NCBI RefSeq assembly: GCF_026745355.1
Contig: NC_079205.1
Coordinates: 8,905,100-8,969,099, forward strand
Source of the DNA: Beta vulgaris subsp. vulgaris
Taxonomy: Eukaryota > Streptophyta > Magnoliopsida > Caryophyllales > Amaranthaceae
Reading direction: 5' to 3'
Length of the DNA: 64,000 bases
Shown: one piece after another, positions 46,641 to 59,261 of the stretch
How positions within the stretch are numbered: position 1 is the stretch's first letter
Layout of the letters: each line of letters begins with the position of its first letter
The notes under the pieces: generated by a model
Told to the model about the DNA's origin: nothing
The model's input: only the letters and a program-made list of their open reading frames with translations
The model's database searches: none
Program-made: the position numbers and the translations under genes

Positions 46641-49130
46641 GTATTATACAATATTAATTATATAAGAAAATCATGGCGCTGCTTAACTTTAATGATGAAT
46701 AAGTGAGAAATATTCTATTTTAGCAAGGAAACTATATTTAATCATGCATATAAGAAATAATTATTGATATCCTATAATGTCAACTACTTCATGATTCACT
46801 CATACTTTCATATATAATTTGAGTTTAGGATGTTAAATTTATGAACAGTTATATTAGTTTTTTTTTTGCAAGAATAATTAGTTAAAGAATATTGGATTAT
46901 ATTGAAGAAAAATAATTACTATTCTTAATTTCTTAATACACGCAACATATTTCTTTTTGGGATATTTCATAAAACTTGCAAAATAATTCACAAACTATTA
47001 TAAAAATTAAAGAAAGCTTTATTTTATAATTTAAGCACATGTGTCATGTTTTCACTCTCTCTCCTACTCTTTTATTTTATATTTTTTTATAGAATGGGCC
47101 AAATTCAAAGTGTGTGAATTTTCTTTAAAAATGATATTAGTATCAAGCGTAAGTTTATAAGTGTATGTACTTATATCGTTTGTTTCATTTGAATGTAAGA
47201 ATGTGGGAAAATATTTGAGTGACCCTTGTCCATAAGCCTAAGGTTGTCAACCTTCTTAGTCGCAATAATAGAATAATATATTAATATATATCCAATAAAT
47301 TGGAGAGAGAATTGCCATAGATTAATGTTTTAATGTACTCTTGACCTTAACTTTTTAGTAGTGAGAAGAATATCCATTTTTATCTTTAAACAACTTATCT
47401 TGTTTGACATTTTCTTAATTCTCCCTTAAGTTGTCTGAAAAACACTTAATTATTATATCTAAATTTGTTTAATCTTATCTAAATTTTCCAAACTTATATT
47501 ATCATAGTTATGTCAAAATTAGTTAAAGTAGACAGATGCTTATATATTGGTTTTCATTTTCTTTTACCTAATTCAATTTCTTGCATATATATAGATGAAC
47601 TCTTATTTTACCTCTCTCACTTTAACTTTGTTTTTTTAAAAAAAATACTTTTAGTATGTATTGGTCATGGATATGATTTTTTTATGATTATCATATTAGC
47701 TTACCTAAACCACTTTGGGACTAAAAATTGAATATTTGAGTTTTTTTGTTTTTGTTTATGTAATCTCTAGTCATAATCATGGTGTGTTATATTTTTTTCA
47801 ACAAAATCATCTTTTTATTTCTTGTTTGGTAATAAAATAAACTTGCACGATACTATTATTATTACATTTGCATATTTTCTTGAAGGGGCTAGCATCTCAT
47901 GATAATGGTGTGGTATTCATTACCAAAAGTGAATAATATTAAAAAAAAACTTATTAGACCAATGTACCCATTGGCTTGAAATTAGGTAATTTTTAAATTA
48001 ATTATATTATATAAGTTTGATATGTGTGATGAAAAACTCAAAGTTGTTATACCAACGCACCACATTGGCTTGTACTTAGCTAATATTTGTTTTATATTTG
48101 AAATTTCATATTTTGACTTTTTGAGTATCTTGTATTAGTGAAAAACTTAAAGTTGTTATATCAATTCATCTTTTTCATTGTATATTTTCTCTCTCCTCTA
48201 AATTGGTATTTAGCTTGAAAATAATCCATAACTGGTTTTTGTGAAAAATATAAGAATGACCGCTAAGATAATATATGATTTTCGTTTTAAAAAAAAAGAT
48301 AATATTTGATTTGTTTCCTTAATTGATAATTGGTTGATTGATTCTTTTAGTTATTGTAGTTGATATTATATCCTTCATTGTTACACAATCGGAGGAATTA
48401 ATTGATTATTGTTAAAATTATTTTTAGCAATGCCACGTGGCATAAGCAAGCATTAGGTCGAAAAGTTGAGGGTGAAGGAGAACAGAGGAAGGTTGAGGTC
48501 TTGCCATGTAGGACAATTTTTTCTTGCTTTAATATTATATATGATATGATGATATGCTATTATGTGTTTGCAATCAGTTATATCGTTTTCCTTTTTTAAA
48601 GTGCAAAGTTTGTAAAAGTTGATTTTTTTTTTTTACTAGTGTAGATTTTAGATCATCATCACTTTGTCCTCAAACATTCAACTGAATTTGACTTATTTAT
48701 ATAATATAGTTTTAAATGAGAAATGTAATTACATTAGTATAATTTTATCTGAATTTATCAAAATTTACTAGAAAATAAAACTATATAGAAAAAATTATTA
48801 TAATATATTGAAACTTGCTAAAGTTTTCAAGGTGGTTTTAATTAAAAAAATAATGAATAGTATCTATAGTTAAAATAATACTAATGAATAATAAATATTA
48901 GAATATACAACATTCATTACACGAGTACTTATATATCGTTTTCATTATTATCAATATTCATATTATTATAGCATCAGATGAGTAATAATAATGGTCACAA
49001 TAATACATTATTATTGTTATTTTGAAACTTATTTGAATTTTTTAGAGTTTATCTTAGCGGAAAAAATTATTAATAGTAAGGGTGTATTGTCAATCTTGAA
49101 AAAGAAACTAAGGATATGGAAGTAGTATTT
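46640..49130. other. Very AT-rich DNA, no gene recognised
   Basis: No coding signal. The frames at 47510-47731 and 48402-48599 are short and composed of AT-rich codons, with no supporting similarity. Confidence 0.45.
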
Positions 49131-49205
49131 TTTTTTCTCGTAAGGAAATTTCACTCAAAGCCAAAAACAGTTCCAACAAAGGAAAACAATAATACAAAAC
49201 CTTTT
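49128..49205 (-). repeat. LINE-like 3' tail remnant
   Basis: A T-run followed by CTCGTAAGGAAATTTCACTC; inverted, this gives the GAGTGAAATTTCCTTACGAG-poly(A) end common in plant L1 elements. Only about 70 bp are recognisable. Confidence 0.45.
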
Positions 49206-49808
49206 GGAAGAGGTGTATTTTTCAATCCGTCGAATTAAAATTCATTAATTAATTTAAACCCATACAAAATCTACTATACAAGTTAAAACTAAGAAATTCA
49301 ATTCATTTTGAATCAAATGGAATTTCGTAGGATTATTAACAAGATACAATACTTCTGTGAAACCCTAAACAAAGTCCACGAAACTCTCATAAGAAAAGAA
49401 ATAAATCTCTGAAAATGGGTTGAGAAACTATCCGTTAGTGCACAAATAAAGTTTTATTATAAGTTTCAATATAGAATATCAATTTTTCTTTTTTTCCTTA
49501 GAATTACATAGAATCTTAAAAAATTATAATATTTTACTAATACGTAATTACATATATTAATAAGCTAAAGATATGCATTAACAAATGTACAAGTTAAATT
49601 AGAAATATCAATAAGTACGAGAGTGAGTAATGAAAAAAAAACAGTTAATATTGCCTAAAAGGATCATAGTCAAAAGAAAAAAAAAATAGAGATTTCAAGA
49701 GTTAAAAGAGAATGAAGAGAGAAAAGGAGGACTCTATCTTTTACATGTACTTTGGTATTTTTGTATTTTGCTATTACAGCTTCAACTCACCTCTCCTGAT
49801 ACTTGATA

Positions 49809-50305
49809 CTAGAATTTTTTGCACGCGATGCGTGCTTGAATTTTTTTTCGAAACAGAAAGTCAATTTTCTTCGGCATAAAAGTCGAAATTTGAACATTAG
49901 ACATACGAAGTATAATTGTTTTTAGTTGCAAATTTGATTGGTTTAGTTTCTGTCACTTAAGTCTCTCACCATTCTTTTTGTTTTTTTACTTTTGAAAGTT
50001 AAATTCTATAACCAAAATAGAAATTTTATTGAATTTATTTATGATTTTTAATATTATAATTTTTTAGAAGAATTTTTGAATTAAGTAATACTTTCATAAA
50101 TTTAAAGAAAGTGGACACTTTGATTTCAAGTCAATTTTTTCATAGGTTGTAGTTTGTGAGTGATTGTTATAATTATATTTTTGGTATTTTTGTTTGATGC
50201 CCCCTTTGATTTGTAAGTAAATTTGTAATTTAGAATGGGAAAGGGGTAACATAGTCTCTTCATTCGGGGACACCATAGCTCGCCCCTTCCCATATATAAT
50301 AGAGA
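49809..50305 (-). mobile_element. Small non-autonomous Helitron
   Basis: On the minus strand it starts TCTCTATTATATATGGG after a host A (50306) and ends with hairpin GCACGCATCGCGTGC (49821-49835), then AAAAAATT, then CTAG before a host T (49808). Both ends and the A/T target fit Helitron rules. The first ~160 bp resemble 50735-50883, the 5' end of another copy. Confidence 0.72.
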
Positions 50306-50734
50306 TATGCTATACTTTAATTCTTGAGTGATATTTTACATAAACCTTTTTACCTTGATAATTAATCGCTAGTATATAATAGAAAAAGATATGTCCAAGT
50401 ATATGTAAAAGTTTTATTATATATAGGAAACACTATAAAAGAAGTAATAATTTTTTTTCCTTGTCTAACTTCTAACTGATTTCACTACAAATACACCTCT
50501 ATTTTTTTTATGGCCCACCATTAATTGTGAATGATTCTTGAGAATAGTGATTTGTAAGTAAATTTTTGTAAATGTTTTTGTATGTATTGACGTTCTAGGT
50601 TAGCAGTTTTAGTTTGTATGTTTTTAAGTTTTGATAACGTTTCCTGATTATTTGAGTGATTTGCGTGATTTTAATAACGTGATTTTCTCAATTGTATGAG
50701 TGATTTGTAAAGTTTCTTCTTTTAAGTGATTTGT

Positions 50735-50883
50735 GAGTGAGTGTTGTAAATTAATTTGCGGTAGTTTTTTTGAGTGTCGATTTTGATTTGACATTCCTTT
50801 TGTAATTTAGAAAGGAAAGGGGGGCAAAATAGGCATTTCAAAAGAGGACACCATTGCTTCTCCCTCCCCTTATATAATAGAGA
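50735..50883 (-). repeat. Helitron 5' terminal region, second copy
   Basis: It shares GGTGTCC, CCCTTTCC, TTCTAAATTACAAA and TCTCTATTATATA blocks, in order, with the 5' part of 49809-50305, at moderate identity. Confidence 0.65.
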
Positions 50884-50889
50884 TAATGA

Positions 50890-51620
50890 TATAGGGATGG
50901 TTTGCCAAATAATTTCGATATTTTGGAGCTAATGTGCTTTGGTGGTGCTACTAGTTAAATTTATTTTAGCATTACACAAAATGAATGCAAAGTATTGGGG
51001 ATCACCTTTGAAGGATGGAGATTACAAATACTCCTCCATCTTGTATCAAATTATAAATTAAGGATGTCCAAAAAAATTATATATTAAACTACAAATAATT
51101 AACAGAACTATAATAAAGATCACCGACAACGCCTAGGTAAGAATAATATAGTGTAGATATATATAAATTACGGGCATCTCTAGGCAATATTTCTATGACA
51201 AAACATTTTTCAATCTTAAAACTGTCAGAATGAATGACTAGGATCAAATGATCAATTATACAAACTTAATTGCATGATTGGAATTGGATGTCAACTCCAA
51301 AATATCGTCAGATGATTCAACCAATGAACATTAGAACGTGTAGTAACACAAAATAAGTGGAGCAACGAACATGGTGCTCCTTGAGTAACATAGATTATGT
51401 AAGTATATATTAGAAAATAGAAATACTAGTACTCCAAGGAAAAGAAAACAATTATTTCAATGTAATTAGGAAATGTGTACTATAAACAGATTCTCTAACC
51501 TTCGTATTTTGACTACCATTTTTTTTAGAGTATACCTAATTGTTGTCTTTTTAGTAAACTAATCATGATTATCCAATAATTATGAATTATCTTACTTCTT
51601 AGAATGCTAAAATAATTGGT
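50890..51620. other. AT-rich DNA, no gene recognised
   Basis: Nothing identified. Confidence 0.4.
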
Positions 51621-51626
51621 TGTAAT

Positions 51627-52364
51627 TAAGGATGGCAATCCCGTCTGTATTGGAAGGAAAAAAATCCGAGTCGGCTACTAAAAGAAAATAATCCAACTTC
51701 GAGTTGGAGGAGGACGGAGTTGTCTTTCATAAAAATTTGACTCATCCGATCTGTCTCCGACGTCGAGACAATTAGTCTTATTTTTTTTAATATTAATGTA
51801 TTATGTATGTACACTTTGACTGCGACTTTGAGACAATTGTACTACCTTCGTTCCTTTTGAATAGTTATACTTACACTTTTCACGCATGTCGATTCACTAC
51901 TTTAATTTGAGCCTTTATTTCTCTAATTTTGTATTTGTAAAAAATATAAAAAGTTGAAGTACATGTATACTAATCAAACAAAACCCCACATGACTATATT
52001 TTCTCTTAACTATAAATTACAAATGATAGTCAAAGGAAAATTTGTTAATAGCGTCAAAAGTGAAAGTGTAACTATTAAAAAGGAACAGAGGTAGTATTAT
52101 ATAAGAATTTTCTATTAACAAAAATAATTATTTGAAAAAAATAGTAATGGTTATATTATTTGTATTATATGAGATTTTTTCATTAAAAAAAGGGGTAGAA
52201 AAAGAAGTCGGATTGGGTCGGAGTAGTAGTCCAATGTTATAGGGTTTTAAATCGGACTAGATCTGGATCTTTGGAGTCAAAGTCAATTTTAAAATCCAAT
52301 TTCTGGTAGGATTAGAGTCGGATTATGTGTAATTTGATCCAAGTCTGACTTGTTGCCATCCATA
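51627..52364. mobile_element. hAT-like MITE containing a Stowaway MITE
   Basis: Left end TAAGGATGGCAA, right end TTGCCATCCATA. The interior carries repeated (G)TCGGATT / AATCCGA(C) words. The 8-bp flanks do not match well, so the call rests on the ends and composition. The Stowaway at 51842-52094 is nested in it. Confidence 0.6.
51842..52094. mobile_element. Stowaway-type MITE, TA duplication
   Basis: CTACCTTCGTTCCTTTTGAATAG at the left and AAAAAGGAACAGAGGTAG at the right, flanked by TA. The inner arms pair over TTACACTTTTC / GAAAGTGTAA. Confidence 0.9.
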
Positions 52365-52502
52365 GTTCTCTAGTTATAGTCGTTAATAATTGTCAAGTGT
52401 CAAAAAGAGATAATATTTTGGAATGTTATGACTTATGAGTATAATTTTTAACATAATGCTCCTACTATTTATATGTTTTCTCCGATTTTAATTGTCTAAC
52501 TG

Positions 52503-52662
52503 AGGGTTTGTTCTCTTCGGCATAAAACAGCTGAATTGAACTGAACTGAGCTGAATTGAACTGAATTGAAATGATTAGTGATATGTGAGAGTAAAAGTAT
52601 TGTCCATAGCTGAACTAAACTGAATTGAACTGAACTGAAAATAAGTTGGGGAGAACAGGCTT
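52503..52662. mobile_element. Short MITE built from CTGAATTGAA / CTGAACTGAA repeats
   Basis: Starts TTTGTTCTCTTCGGCATAAAACAG and ends AACTGAAAATAAGTTGGGGAGAACAGGC. The interior is tandem GAACTGAATT. The family recurs in the opposite orientation at 53715-54512. The ends share AACTTATTTTCAG with each other and with the element at 640. Confidence 0.65.
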
Positions 52663-53189
52663 AACTAGGAGTATAGTTTATTTTTCATTCTCTCCCAAGA
52701 GAAAGAAAGAAAAAAGAAGAAGACGGTGAAAACGGTGAAAACCCTCTCCCTCTCTCAAAGTTCTTAGGGAGCAACAACATGTAACAAATAATAGTATTAA
52801 ACCGTTAAACGACAATTTAAGAAAGTCAAATAAATTTTAATAGTATCATTAGACTTAACAAACAGAAGATTTTAACTTCAATAAAGTTCGGTGAAGAAAT
52901 GAAAACCAGCTAATTATAAATTCTATGGTCTAAGCAATTAATTAGGTGAAGAAAAGAAAATTCCATGGTCTACAAAAATGTATTAAATGCAGTGACAAAT
53001 ACTTGTAATGTTTGATGTTTCTACATCTAACTATCTAAGGGTTGAATCGTAGAATGTAGATGGCCACTGAAGATTCATAATGCCGCCAAGTCGCCAACAC
53101 ACCAAGACTTTTTTTTCTTTTTTCTTTTTTCTTTTTTTTTTGGTATGATTTATGACCATAACAAGAATTTTTTTATTACCTAAAATATA

Positions 53190-53435
53190 CTCTCTCTATT
53201 TCAAATTATAAGTCATTTTAGCCAAAAGTTTTTGTTTCAAAATATAAGGCATTTTCCATTACCAATGTAAAATTCAATGCAACTATATACTATCAAGTAA
53301 TATATGGTTATTTTCTATTATCAATACAATATTTAATGTCAATTCTTATTACCTATGCAAATCTAACTAAAACTAACTAAATTCTTAATATGCGTAAAAG
53401 TGGTTTACATGCCTTATAATTTTAAACGGAGGGAG
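53190..53435. mobile_element. Stowaway-type MITE, older copy
   Basis: Left CTCTCTCTATTTCAAATTATAAG, right CTTATAATTTTAAACGGAGGGAG. Flanks TA and TG. Arms diverged. Confidence 0.75.
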
Positions 53436-53714
53436 TGGAATTATGTAGCATGTCCGACAAATAAATTATAGTTCCTCTTTCTTGGGAATCAAACTTCAAA
53501 AACTTTGACTAAATACGCTTACTTATATATATATAAAAACATATTCATGTGGCGTCTTGTTAGATTCGCCTCAATGTGTACATTCACAATATCAACTTTT
53601 TATATTTTTTACTAGTACGAAATAGAAGATATTGTAGGTCAAAGGTACGTCTTGAAGACTATGCAAAAAGAAATATGAACTATATTTTAGGATGGGGAGT
53701 AGCTTTCAAACTAA

Positions 53715-54512
53715 GGGCCTGTTTTTCCTAGCTTATTTTCAGTTCAGCTCCATCCTTTTATAACCATTTTGTTAAATATTATTATTATGTTGGTATAATT
53801 TATTTTACTAATTACTCTTATTATTATTATTATTATTATTATTATTTATTTTTAATCATTACTATTAAGTATTATATATTATATTATTATTATTATTGTT
53901 TCTATATATTATTTTGTTTATTATAGCTTTACTCATTATTATTACTATTATTATTAGGAGGAACATGGCTTAGGTCAAAACACAAATAAACCCACGTTTT
54001 TTTGGCCCATAAACCAATCAAATAGCGTCAAAACGGCTAATGATGCAATTTTCGCGGTCCGATCCAATCATTATTTTTATTACTAAATATTATTATATTA
54101 TTAAATCTAATTATTAAAATAGTAATATTAATTTACTTCTTAGATATTATTGTTATTATATAATCATCATCAAGTATTAATATATTAATACAAATATTAT
54201 AAAATAATTATTATTAATATTATCATTAATTATTATTATTATTATTATTATTATTAATAATTTATGATTATTAATATTATTTATTTATAATTATCATTTA
54301 AAAATATCCAAAATACTATTATTGTTATTATTCATTATTATTACTTATCACATTATAATTATTATTTAATATTCATATTATTATTGTTATTGTTTAAATA
54401 TTATTTATATATTTATTACATTGAATTATATTTATTACATTCAATTTAATTCAATTCAATTCAATTTAGTTCAGTTCAGTTCAGTTGTTTTATGCCGAAG
54501 AGAATAGACCTT
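53715..54512. mobile_element. Longer member of the CTGAA-repeat MITE family with TTA-rich core
   Basis: Starts GGCCTGTTTTTCCTAGCTTATTTTCAGTTCAG and ends CAGTTGTTTTATGCCGAAGAGAATAGACC, the inverse layout of 52503-52662. The ~650-bp core is mostly TTA/ATT trinucleotides (TTATTATTATT). Confidence 0.65.
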
Positions 54513-55017
54513 AATTATCATTGTATTACTATTATATAACTGGAGAGAAATTTTATGGTATCTTAGCTTGTAAAGATAATTCTGATGATTATAAAAGGTC
54601 ATAATACTAGCTAATGATACTCTAAAATACTTCCTTTTAAAATTCCTTTTTAATTAATCGATCAAAACATATTGCATAATTTCGAAAGAGATGAGTATTG
54701 AATGAATCATTTGAACTCATTTTTACATTATTCTAAATACATTTTGTTAAAAGTGTGTTTTTGAAGCTATCTTCTGTGACACAAAATTACATACCTTCAA
54801 GGTTTATATTAAATTTTAATATTAATTTATTATCTCTAAAAAAAATTAAATTGGACCCACAGAACTCATTTCTGATTCCATCAAAACTTGCAATTAGGAA
54901 TGATAATTCTGTTATGATAGCTGGTTAGTATTAATAAGCAAGAAGCAGAAACTATGCTAAAATTTCTTTTCGATTTTGTTAATTTGTATATAAATGAGGA
55001 ATATTACTACATTACTA
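54513..55017. other. AT-rich DNA, no gene recognised
   Basis: Nothing identified. Confidence 0.4.
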
Positions 55018-55035
55018 ATTTAGATTGAAGAGATT

Positions 55036-55647
55036 TTTTTTTTTTTTGAAATTAACATTAATTCATTGATTCAAAGCCATACGACATCTACAATAAAAGT
55101 CAAAACTAAACAAATACATATATATCAAATGAAATAAATACAATTCTAATATGATAAAAACCCGATCGTTGAGTAGATCTAACACTTCTGAAAACCCTTG
55201 TCTTTCACATCGCTGTCTGATGCAGCCTTCTGCAAGGGTCTATCAATCTTTTGTAGTTTTGAAGTAGAACCGGATTCAATTCAATGATTGTAAACGAAGT
55301 CTTGACATCTGTTGCAACTCCGCACAAATTTCAACAAATCAACATTTTGAAATACACAAAAACCCAAAAACAAATTCTCTAAACTCTCACATGGAGAGAG
55401 ATAAAACCCAATATATGGGTAGATATAACCCAATATATGGGTAGAAAAACTCTCCATTAGAGAGAGACTGAGATTTATTAGAAACGTAAACATACAAAGC
55501 TAGTAATAAAACAAGAAAAGGGGCTTACCACCGCCCAAAAGGGTGGTGGTAGCCCCTAGATTGAAAATTAGGGTTTTGTGGGAGAGGAGAGAGAGGAGGC
55601 GGTGAGCCGGTGACTATTCCTTTATGGACTTGAGTTAATAATATCTT
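55036..55647 (-). mobile_element. Short non-autonomous LINE-like element with ~18-bp TSD (copy 2)
   Basis: Flanked by ATTTAGATTGAAGAGATT at 55018-55035 and 55648-55665. The T-run after 55033 is the poly(A) tail on the minus strand. The 3' end (ATTGTAGATGTCG, minus) and the 5' part (AAAACCCTAAT, then a hairpin) match the layout of copy 1 at 10480. A 70-codon minus-strand frame (55493-55281) corresponds in position to the frame of copy 1, without clear sequence identity. Confidence 0.75.
55520..55556 (-). promoter_or_regulatory. Strong hairpin near 5' end of LINE-like element, copy 2
   Basis: GGGGCT / AGCCCC outside, CCACCGCCC / GGGTGGTGG inside, AAAA loop. The stem position and loop equal those at 10928-10965, but the apical arms are different. 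Confidence 0.85.
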
Positions 55648-55722
55648 ATTTAGATTGAAGAGATTGACTATGATGGCAGATAGAATTGTGAAATGCCCAA
55701 AATACATTACAAATATTTTATA

Positions 55723-55947
55723 TTTCCTCCGTTTCTTTTTAATCTACACATTGTTACTTATTCTATTCTTGGCAATATATCACATCTAGTTTCTCATCTT
55801 TTTTTCACTCATTTCATCCATTTTTTAATATTTTAATCCTTTTTTTAGTTCTCTCGTTACTTTTTTGGTTTTCAATCATATTTTTTTATGCTTACTACTT
55901 AGTTTTCCCTAAAATGAAATGAGTAAACTAAAAAAACCTTCCGAGTA
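55723..55947. mobile_element. Degenerate Stowaway-type MITE
   Basis: TTTCCTCCGTTTCTTTTTAATC on the left and GTAAACTAAAAAAACCTTCCGAG on the right are imperfect inverse repeats next to TA. Related to the remnant in the methyltransferase intron. Confidence 0.5.
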
Positions 55948-55949
55948 TT

Positions 55950-56430
55950 GATGATCTATTATGTGTTGATCGTTGGAGGAAGATGAATTTTGGATGATTA
56001 AAATTTAGATGATCTGAACAAGAGAGTGTTGGAAAATGAACTATTAAAAATGTCCCACAGGTGAAGCTTCTCTTTGGCCACTCTTAAAAGAAGGCATGTT
56101 GGAGAGTAACACCTAGCAAGTTATCATAAATGAGTACTTACCAATTACCATCATCATCAATAGATAGCCACAATTATTCTGCGCACAGCTCACAAAAGAT
56201 TTGAGGGAACCCAGGAATTGCCATCTGCCTGTTACTTCCATCACTCGAATATTTTTCTCTAGAAAACAAGGAACTTCAAGTACTATCATGTTACCATGGG
56301 ACCATCGATTGACGGGCACTGCCTACTTCATATCCTAAAATCAAAATCTTTTTGTCCAAATAAATAAAAAATAAATGTTGCATAAAAATTCTCAAAATTT
56401 TCTATAATAGTTTTAAAGTTCGTGCCATAC
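55950..56430. other. Region with a possible isolated exon fragment on the minus strand
   Basis: Minus-strand reading of about 56329-56140 is bounded by ATGAAGTAG and a good donor (GGTAAGTA at 56147-56140). It gives a 60-residue segment ending SIDDDGNW, but with stops in that frame. I do not recognise the family; it may be a captured or decayed exon. Confidence 0.2.
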
Positions 56431-56432
56431 AC

Positions 56433-58980
56433 ATGTTGAATAGTCATATTTTATTTGCAATATACGTAGTGAAACACTTTAAGCCTATCAGCCTCTGCAA
56501 CTCGACCTACAAAATAATCTTAAAAACATTAGTAGGAAGATTGAAAGGAATACTAGGAGAGTTAGTAGGTCCCTACCAGAATGCGTTTATCCCATGTAGA
56601 CAAATGACAGATAACTGCCTCATTGCTCATGAAATCATAAACCAGGTAAAAAGAAGGAAAAAAGGAAACTCCTCTGCGGGAATATTAAAGATTGATCTTA
56701 GCAAAGCCTACGATAGGATAAGATGGGATTTCGTGGAAGTCATTCTCACCAAGATGAATTTCCTAGCCATGTGGGTAAATTGGATAATGCAGAGTATAAC
56801 AATAGTTTCCTACTCAATACTTGTTAATGGGGAACCTTCAAGATTCTTCAAGATTCTTCAATACTTGTGACCCCCTCTCATCCTATATTTTCATTCTTTG
56901 TATGGAAGTTCTCTCAAAAAATCTTATCAGACTTCAATCCATAAAAGAACTACAAGGCTTGAAGATAGCTATATCACCTCCCGAAATATCTGACATATTC
57001 TTCGCTAATGACACTATTCTTTAAAGCTAATCCTGCAATTCTTGGGCGATCAAGAATGTTCTAAATAAATTTTGCTTGAAGTCAGGGAAAATGATAAATT
57101 TTGAAAAATCTCACATCATTTTCATCCCCAATACTCCACAAAAATTCATCAAAATCATGAGGAAATCACTAGGAGTTTGAAACAAAGACAAAATTGGTGA
57201 TTATCTAGGTTGTCCTATGAAAGTGGATGGAAGATCCTATACTACACTCAACCCAATAGTGAAAAAAAGCTTAGATCGGATACTTTCTTGGAAGTTCATC
57301 AACATCTTTCAGATGGGTAAACTTCTACTCATCAACTCCATTCTAATGTGTTTGGCATGGCATATAATCTCTATATATCTCTTGCCAAAGAAAATTTCTA
57401 ATAAACTTTCTTCCATTTTTCTAAAGTTTTGGTGGTCCTCCTCTTTCTCCAAAACCCCAATATGTTAAAGGAAGAAAGAAGTTTTATCTCGCACAAATTG
57501 TCATGAGGCTTAGGCCTTAGAAATATCCCGAATCTAAACAAAGCCCTCCTTTTCAATCAAGCATGGAGAATTTTCAACAAACCATCCTCCTTAATACATA
57601 AAAATCTACACTGCTAAATATGGGAGAGATCTTTTTTCCTTAGCTATGGAGAACAAATTTCCTCGTACAAGTTCCTCTGCTTTTAGGAGCCTGTCAAAAG
57701 CAAGTATAGCAATGAAAGGAGGTATCAAGAGGAAGCTAGGTAACGGGAGGAAAATTAGCCTTAGAAGAGATATTTGGATTTCATATCATCCTACAATACC
57801 AAATTCCAACAATGCCAACAATTCAGGCTCTCTATCCACCGCCGTGAATCTTATCAATGAAAGAGGAAATTGGAAATCAAGCTTAATTTGGGGAAACTTT
57901 TCAACCAGAGATGGAAAACTCATTCTCGCTACCCAGATTCCATTAGAGCCAACAAAAGATGGTTTTGAATGGCAGCTAACAAAGAGTGGAAACTACTCGA
58001 TCAAATCAGGCTATTGGCTCTTCCAATCAAATTTTAGAGAAGAACTCACAAAAGACAATTTCTGGAAATTTATCTAGAAATTCAATATTTCCCAAAGTGG
58101 AAACACTTTTTATGGAAATCATCAACATTCTCCCTACAACAAACAACCTAGCAAAAAGAAAGGTGATTGTTTCTCCTAACTGTCATTCTTTGTAAGGACG
58201 AGCTAGAAACCCAAGCACACTTACTTAGAGACTGTCAAGTTTCTAAGCATATATGGCTAGCATCGATGGGAATCAGAAACAAAAACCAAATCAGCCCAAG
58301 TCTGACTGACTGGATAAAAAAAACTCTCTCAATCTATTCAGAAAGAAGAAAGAGGAGGATAGCATAATTCTCATCACTACACTTTGGGGTATCGAGATAC
58401 ATAGAAAGGAAATAGTCTTCGAGGAAGAAAATGTCAATCCTGAAAGAATCGTGTCAGGATCATCGAAACAAACACAAGATTATGAATGACAAATTCATAA
58501 CAAATAAGGCCTCACCAAACCATCCAAGAAGAAAGATGGAATGGACAGTAGGCAACAAAGATCACTCTTCGCATTTGGTTATAAAATGGAAAGAGAGCGA
58601 TTGGGAAAGCAAGTGTTGCTTGGGTAAGTGAAAGTCTACACTTTCAAGATCAAAACGAAAGGAAAATCCTTGCGGTGTCCCCTTCACAAACAGAAGCCTA
58701 TGCCATTCTAACTCCGTTAACCGACTTACAAGGTAAAGGTCAATCGATCACCATCAAATCAGATTGTGAAGAACTATTAAGGTCTCTCAAACATAACATG
58801 AACTACAACAAAGACATCTCTTCAATCGTGGAAAAAATCACACAAGAAGCCAAGAAACTCGAATATTTAGCATGTATTAAAGTTAGTAGAGCAGACGTAA
58901 GAAAAGTCTATGATCTTGCCAATTGGTCAAGAAGGGCTTAAAACTTCCTTCATTGTTTCAACCGTTGTCAAAGAAAAAAA
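56433..58980 (+). pseudogene. 5'-truncated L1-type LINE ORF2 (RT, zf-RVT, RNase H)
   Basis: Plus strand. The RT starts at FKPISLCNSTYKIILK (about 56475), then QNAFIPCRQMTDNCLIAHEI, LKIDLSKAYDRIRWDF (first catalytic Asp), and DIFFANDTIL near 56990-57020, where the FADD motif is changed to FAND. The thumb region is GKLLLINSILMCLAWHI (about 57310). The zf-RVT is around ELETQAHLLRDC (58200-58235). RNase H runs 58660-58940 with SPSQTEAYAIL, IKSDCEELL and VRKVYDLANWS. Stops and shifts separate the blocks. An A-rich tail follows at 58968-58981. Confidence 0.9.
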
Positions 58981-58984
58981 AACT

Positions 58985-59260
58985 CAATGATACTTTATCA
59001 TCTCAAGCTATACTCTTTATAAGTGTAAATAATAATGTGGGATGAATGGAGTAATTAACGTAAAACGAGGGGTCAAATTAATAATCATACCTCATCGAGA
59101 TGAGGTCTATGTGGCACCCAAAATGAACTCTTTTTAAAGCCGACAAATTATGAATGGGTGTATACTTTTAATCTTTTATTACCATGTATTGATAATTAAT
59201 TTTGGTGACAACAAAAAATATTTCACAAAATGACCCTATATAATTGTTTATTCTACATTG
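58985..59260. other. Intergenic DNA, no gene recognised
   Basis: Nothing identified between the LINE tail and the tandem repeat. Confidence 0.4.
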
Positions 59261-59261
59261 T

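Larger units (their letters stand above)
44499..50883 (-). mobile_element. Possible Helitron (minus strand), ends recognised
   Basis: On the minus strand, the end at 44499 reads hairpin CCCGTGCATTATGCACGGG (44511-44529), then TCCAAAAC, then CTAG before a host T, the Helitron 3' signature. A Helitron-type 5' end, A followed by TCTCTATTATATAAGG, occurs on the same strand at 50883. Pairing of these two ends is an inference, and a Rep/helicase frame is absent. The span contains a LINE remnant and a smaller Helitron (49809-50305). The alternative is unrelated partial copies. Confidence 0.4.

Noticed and set aside
47510..48599. Small AT-rich plus-strand frames
   Set aside because: Short, codon composition equals the background, and no start context, domain or splice partner.
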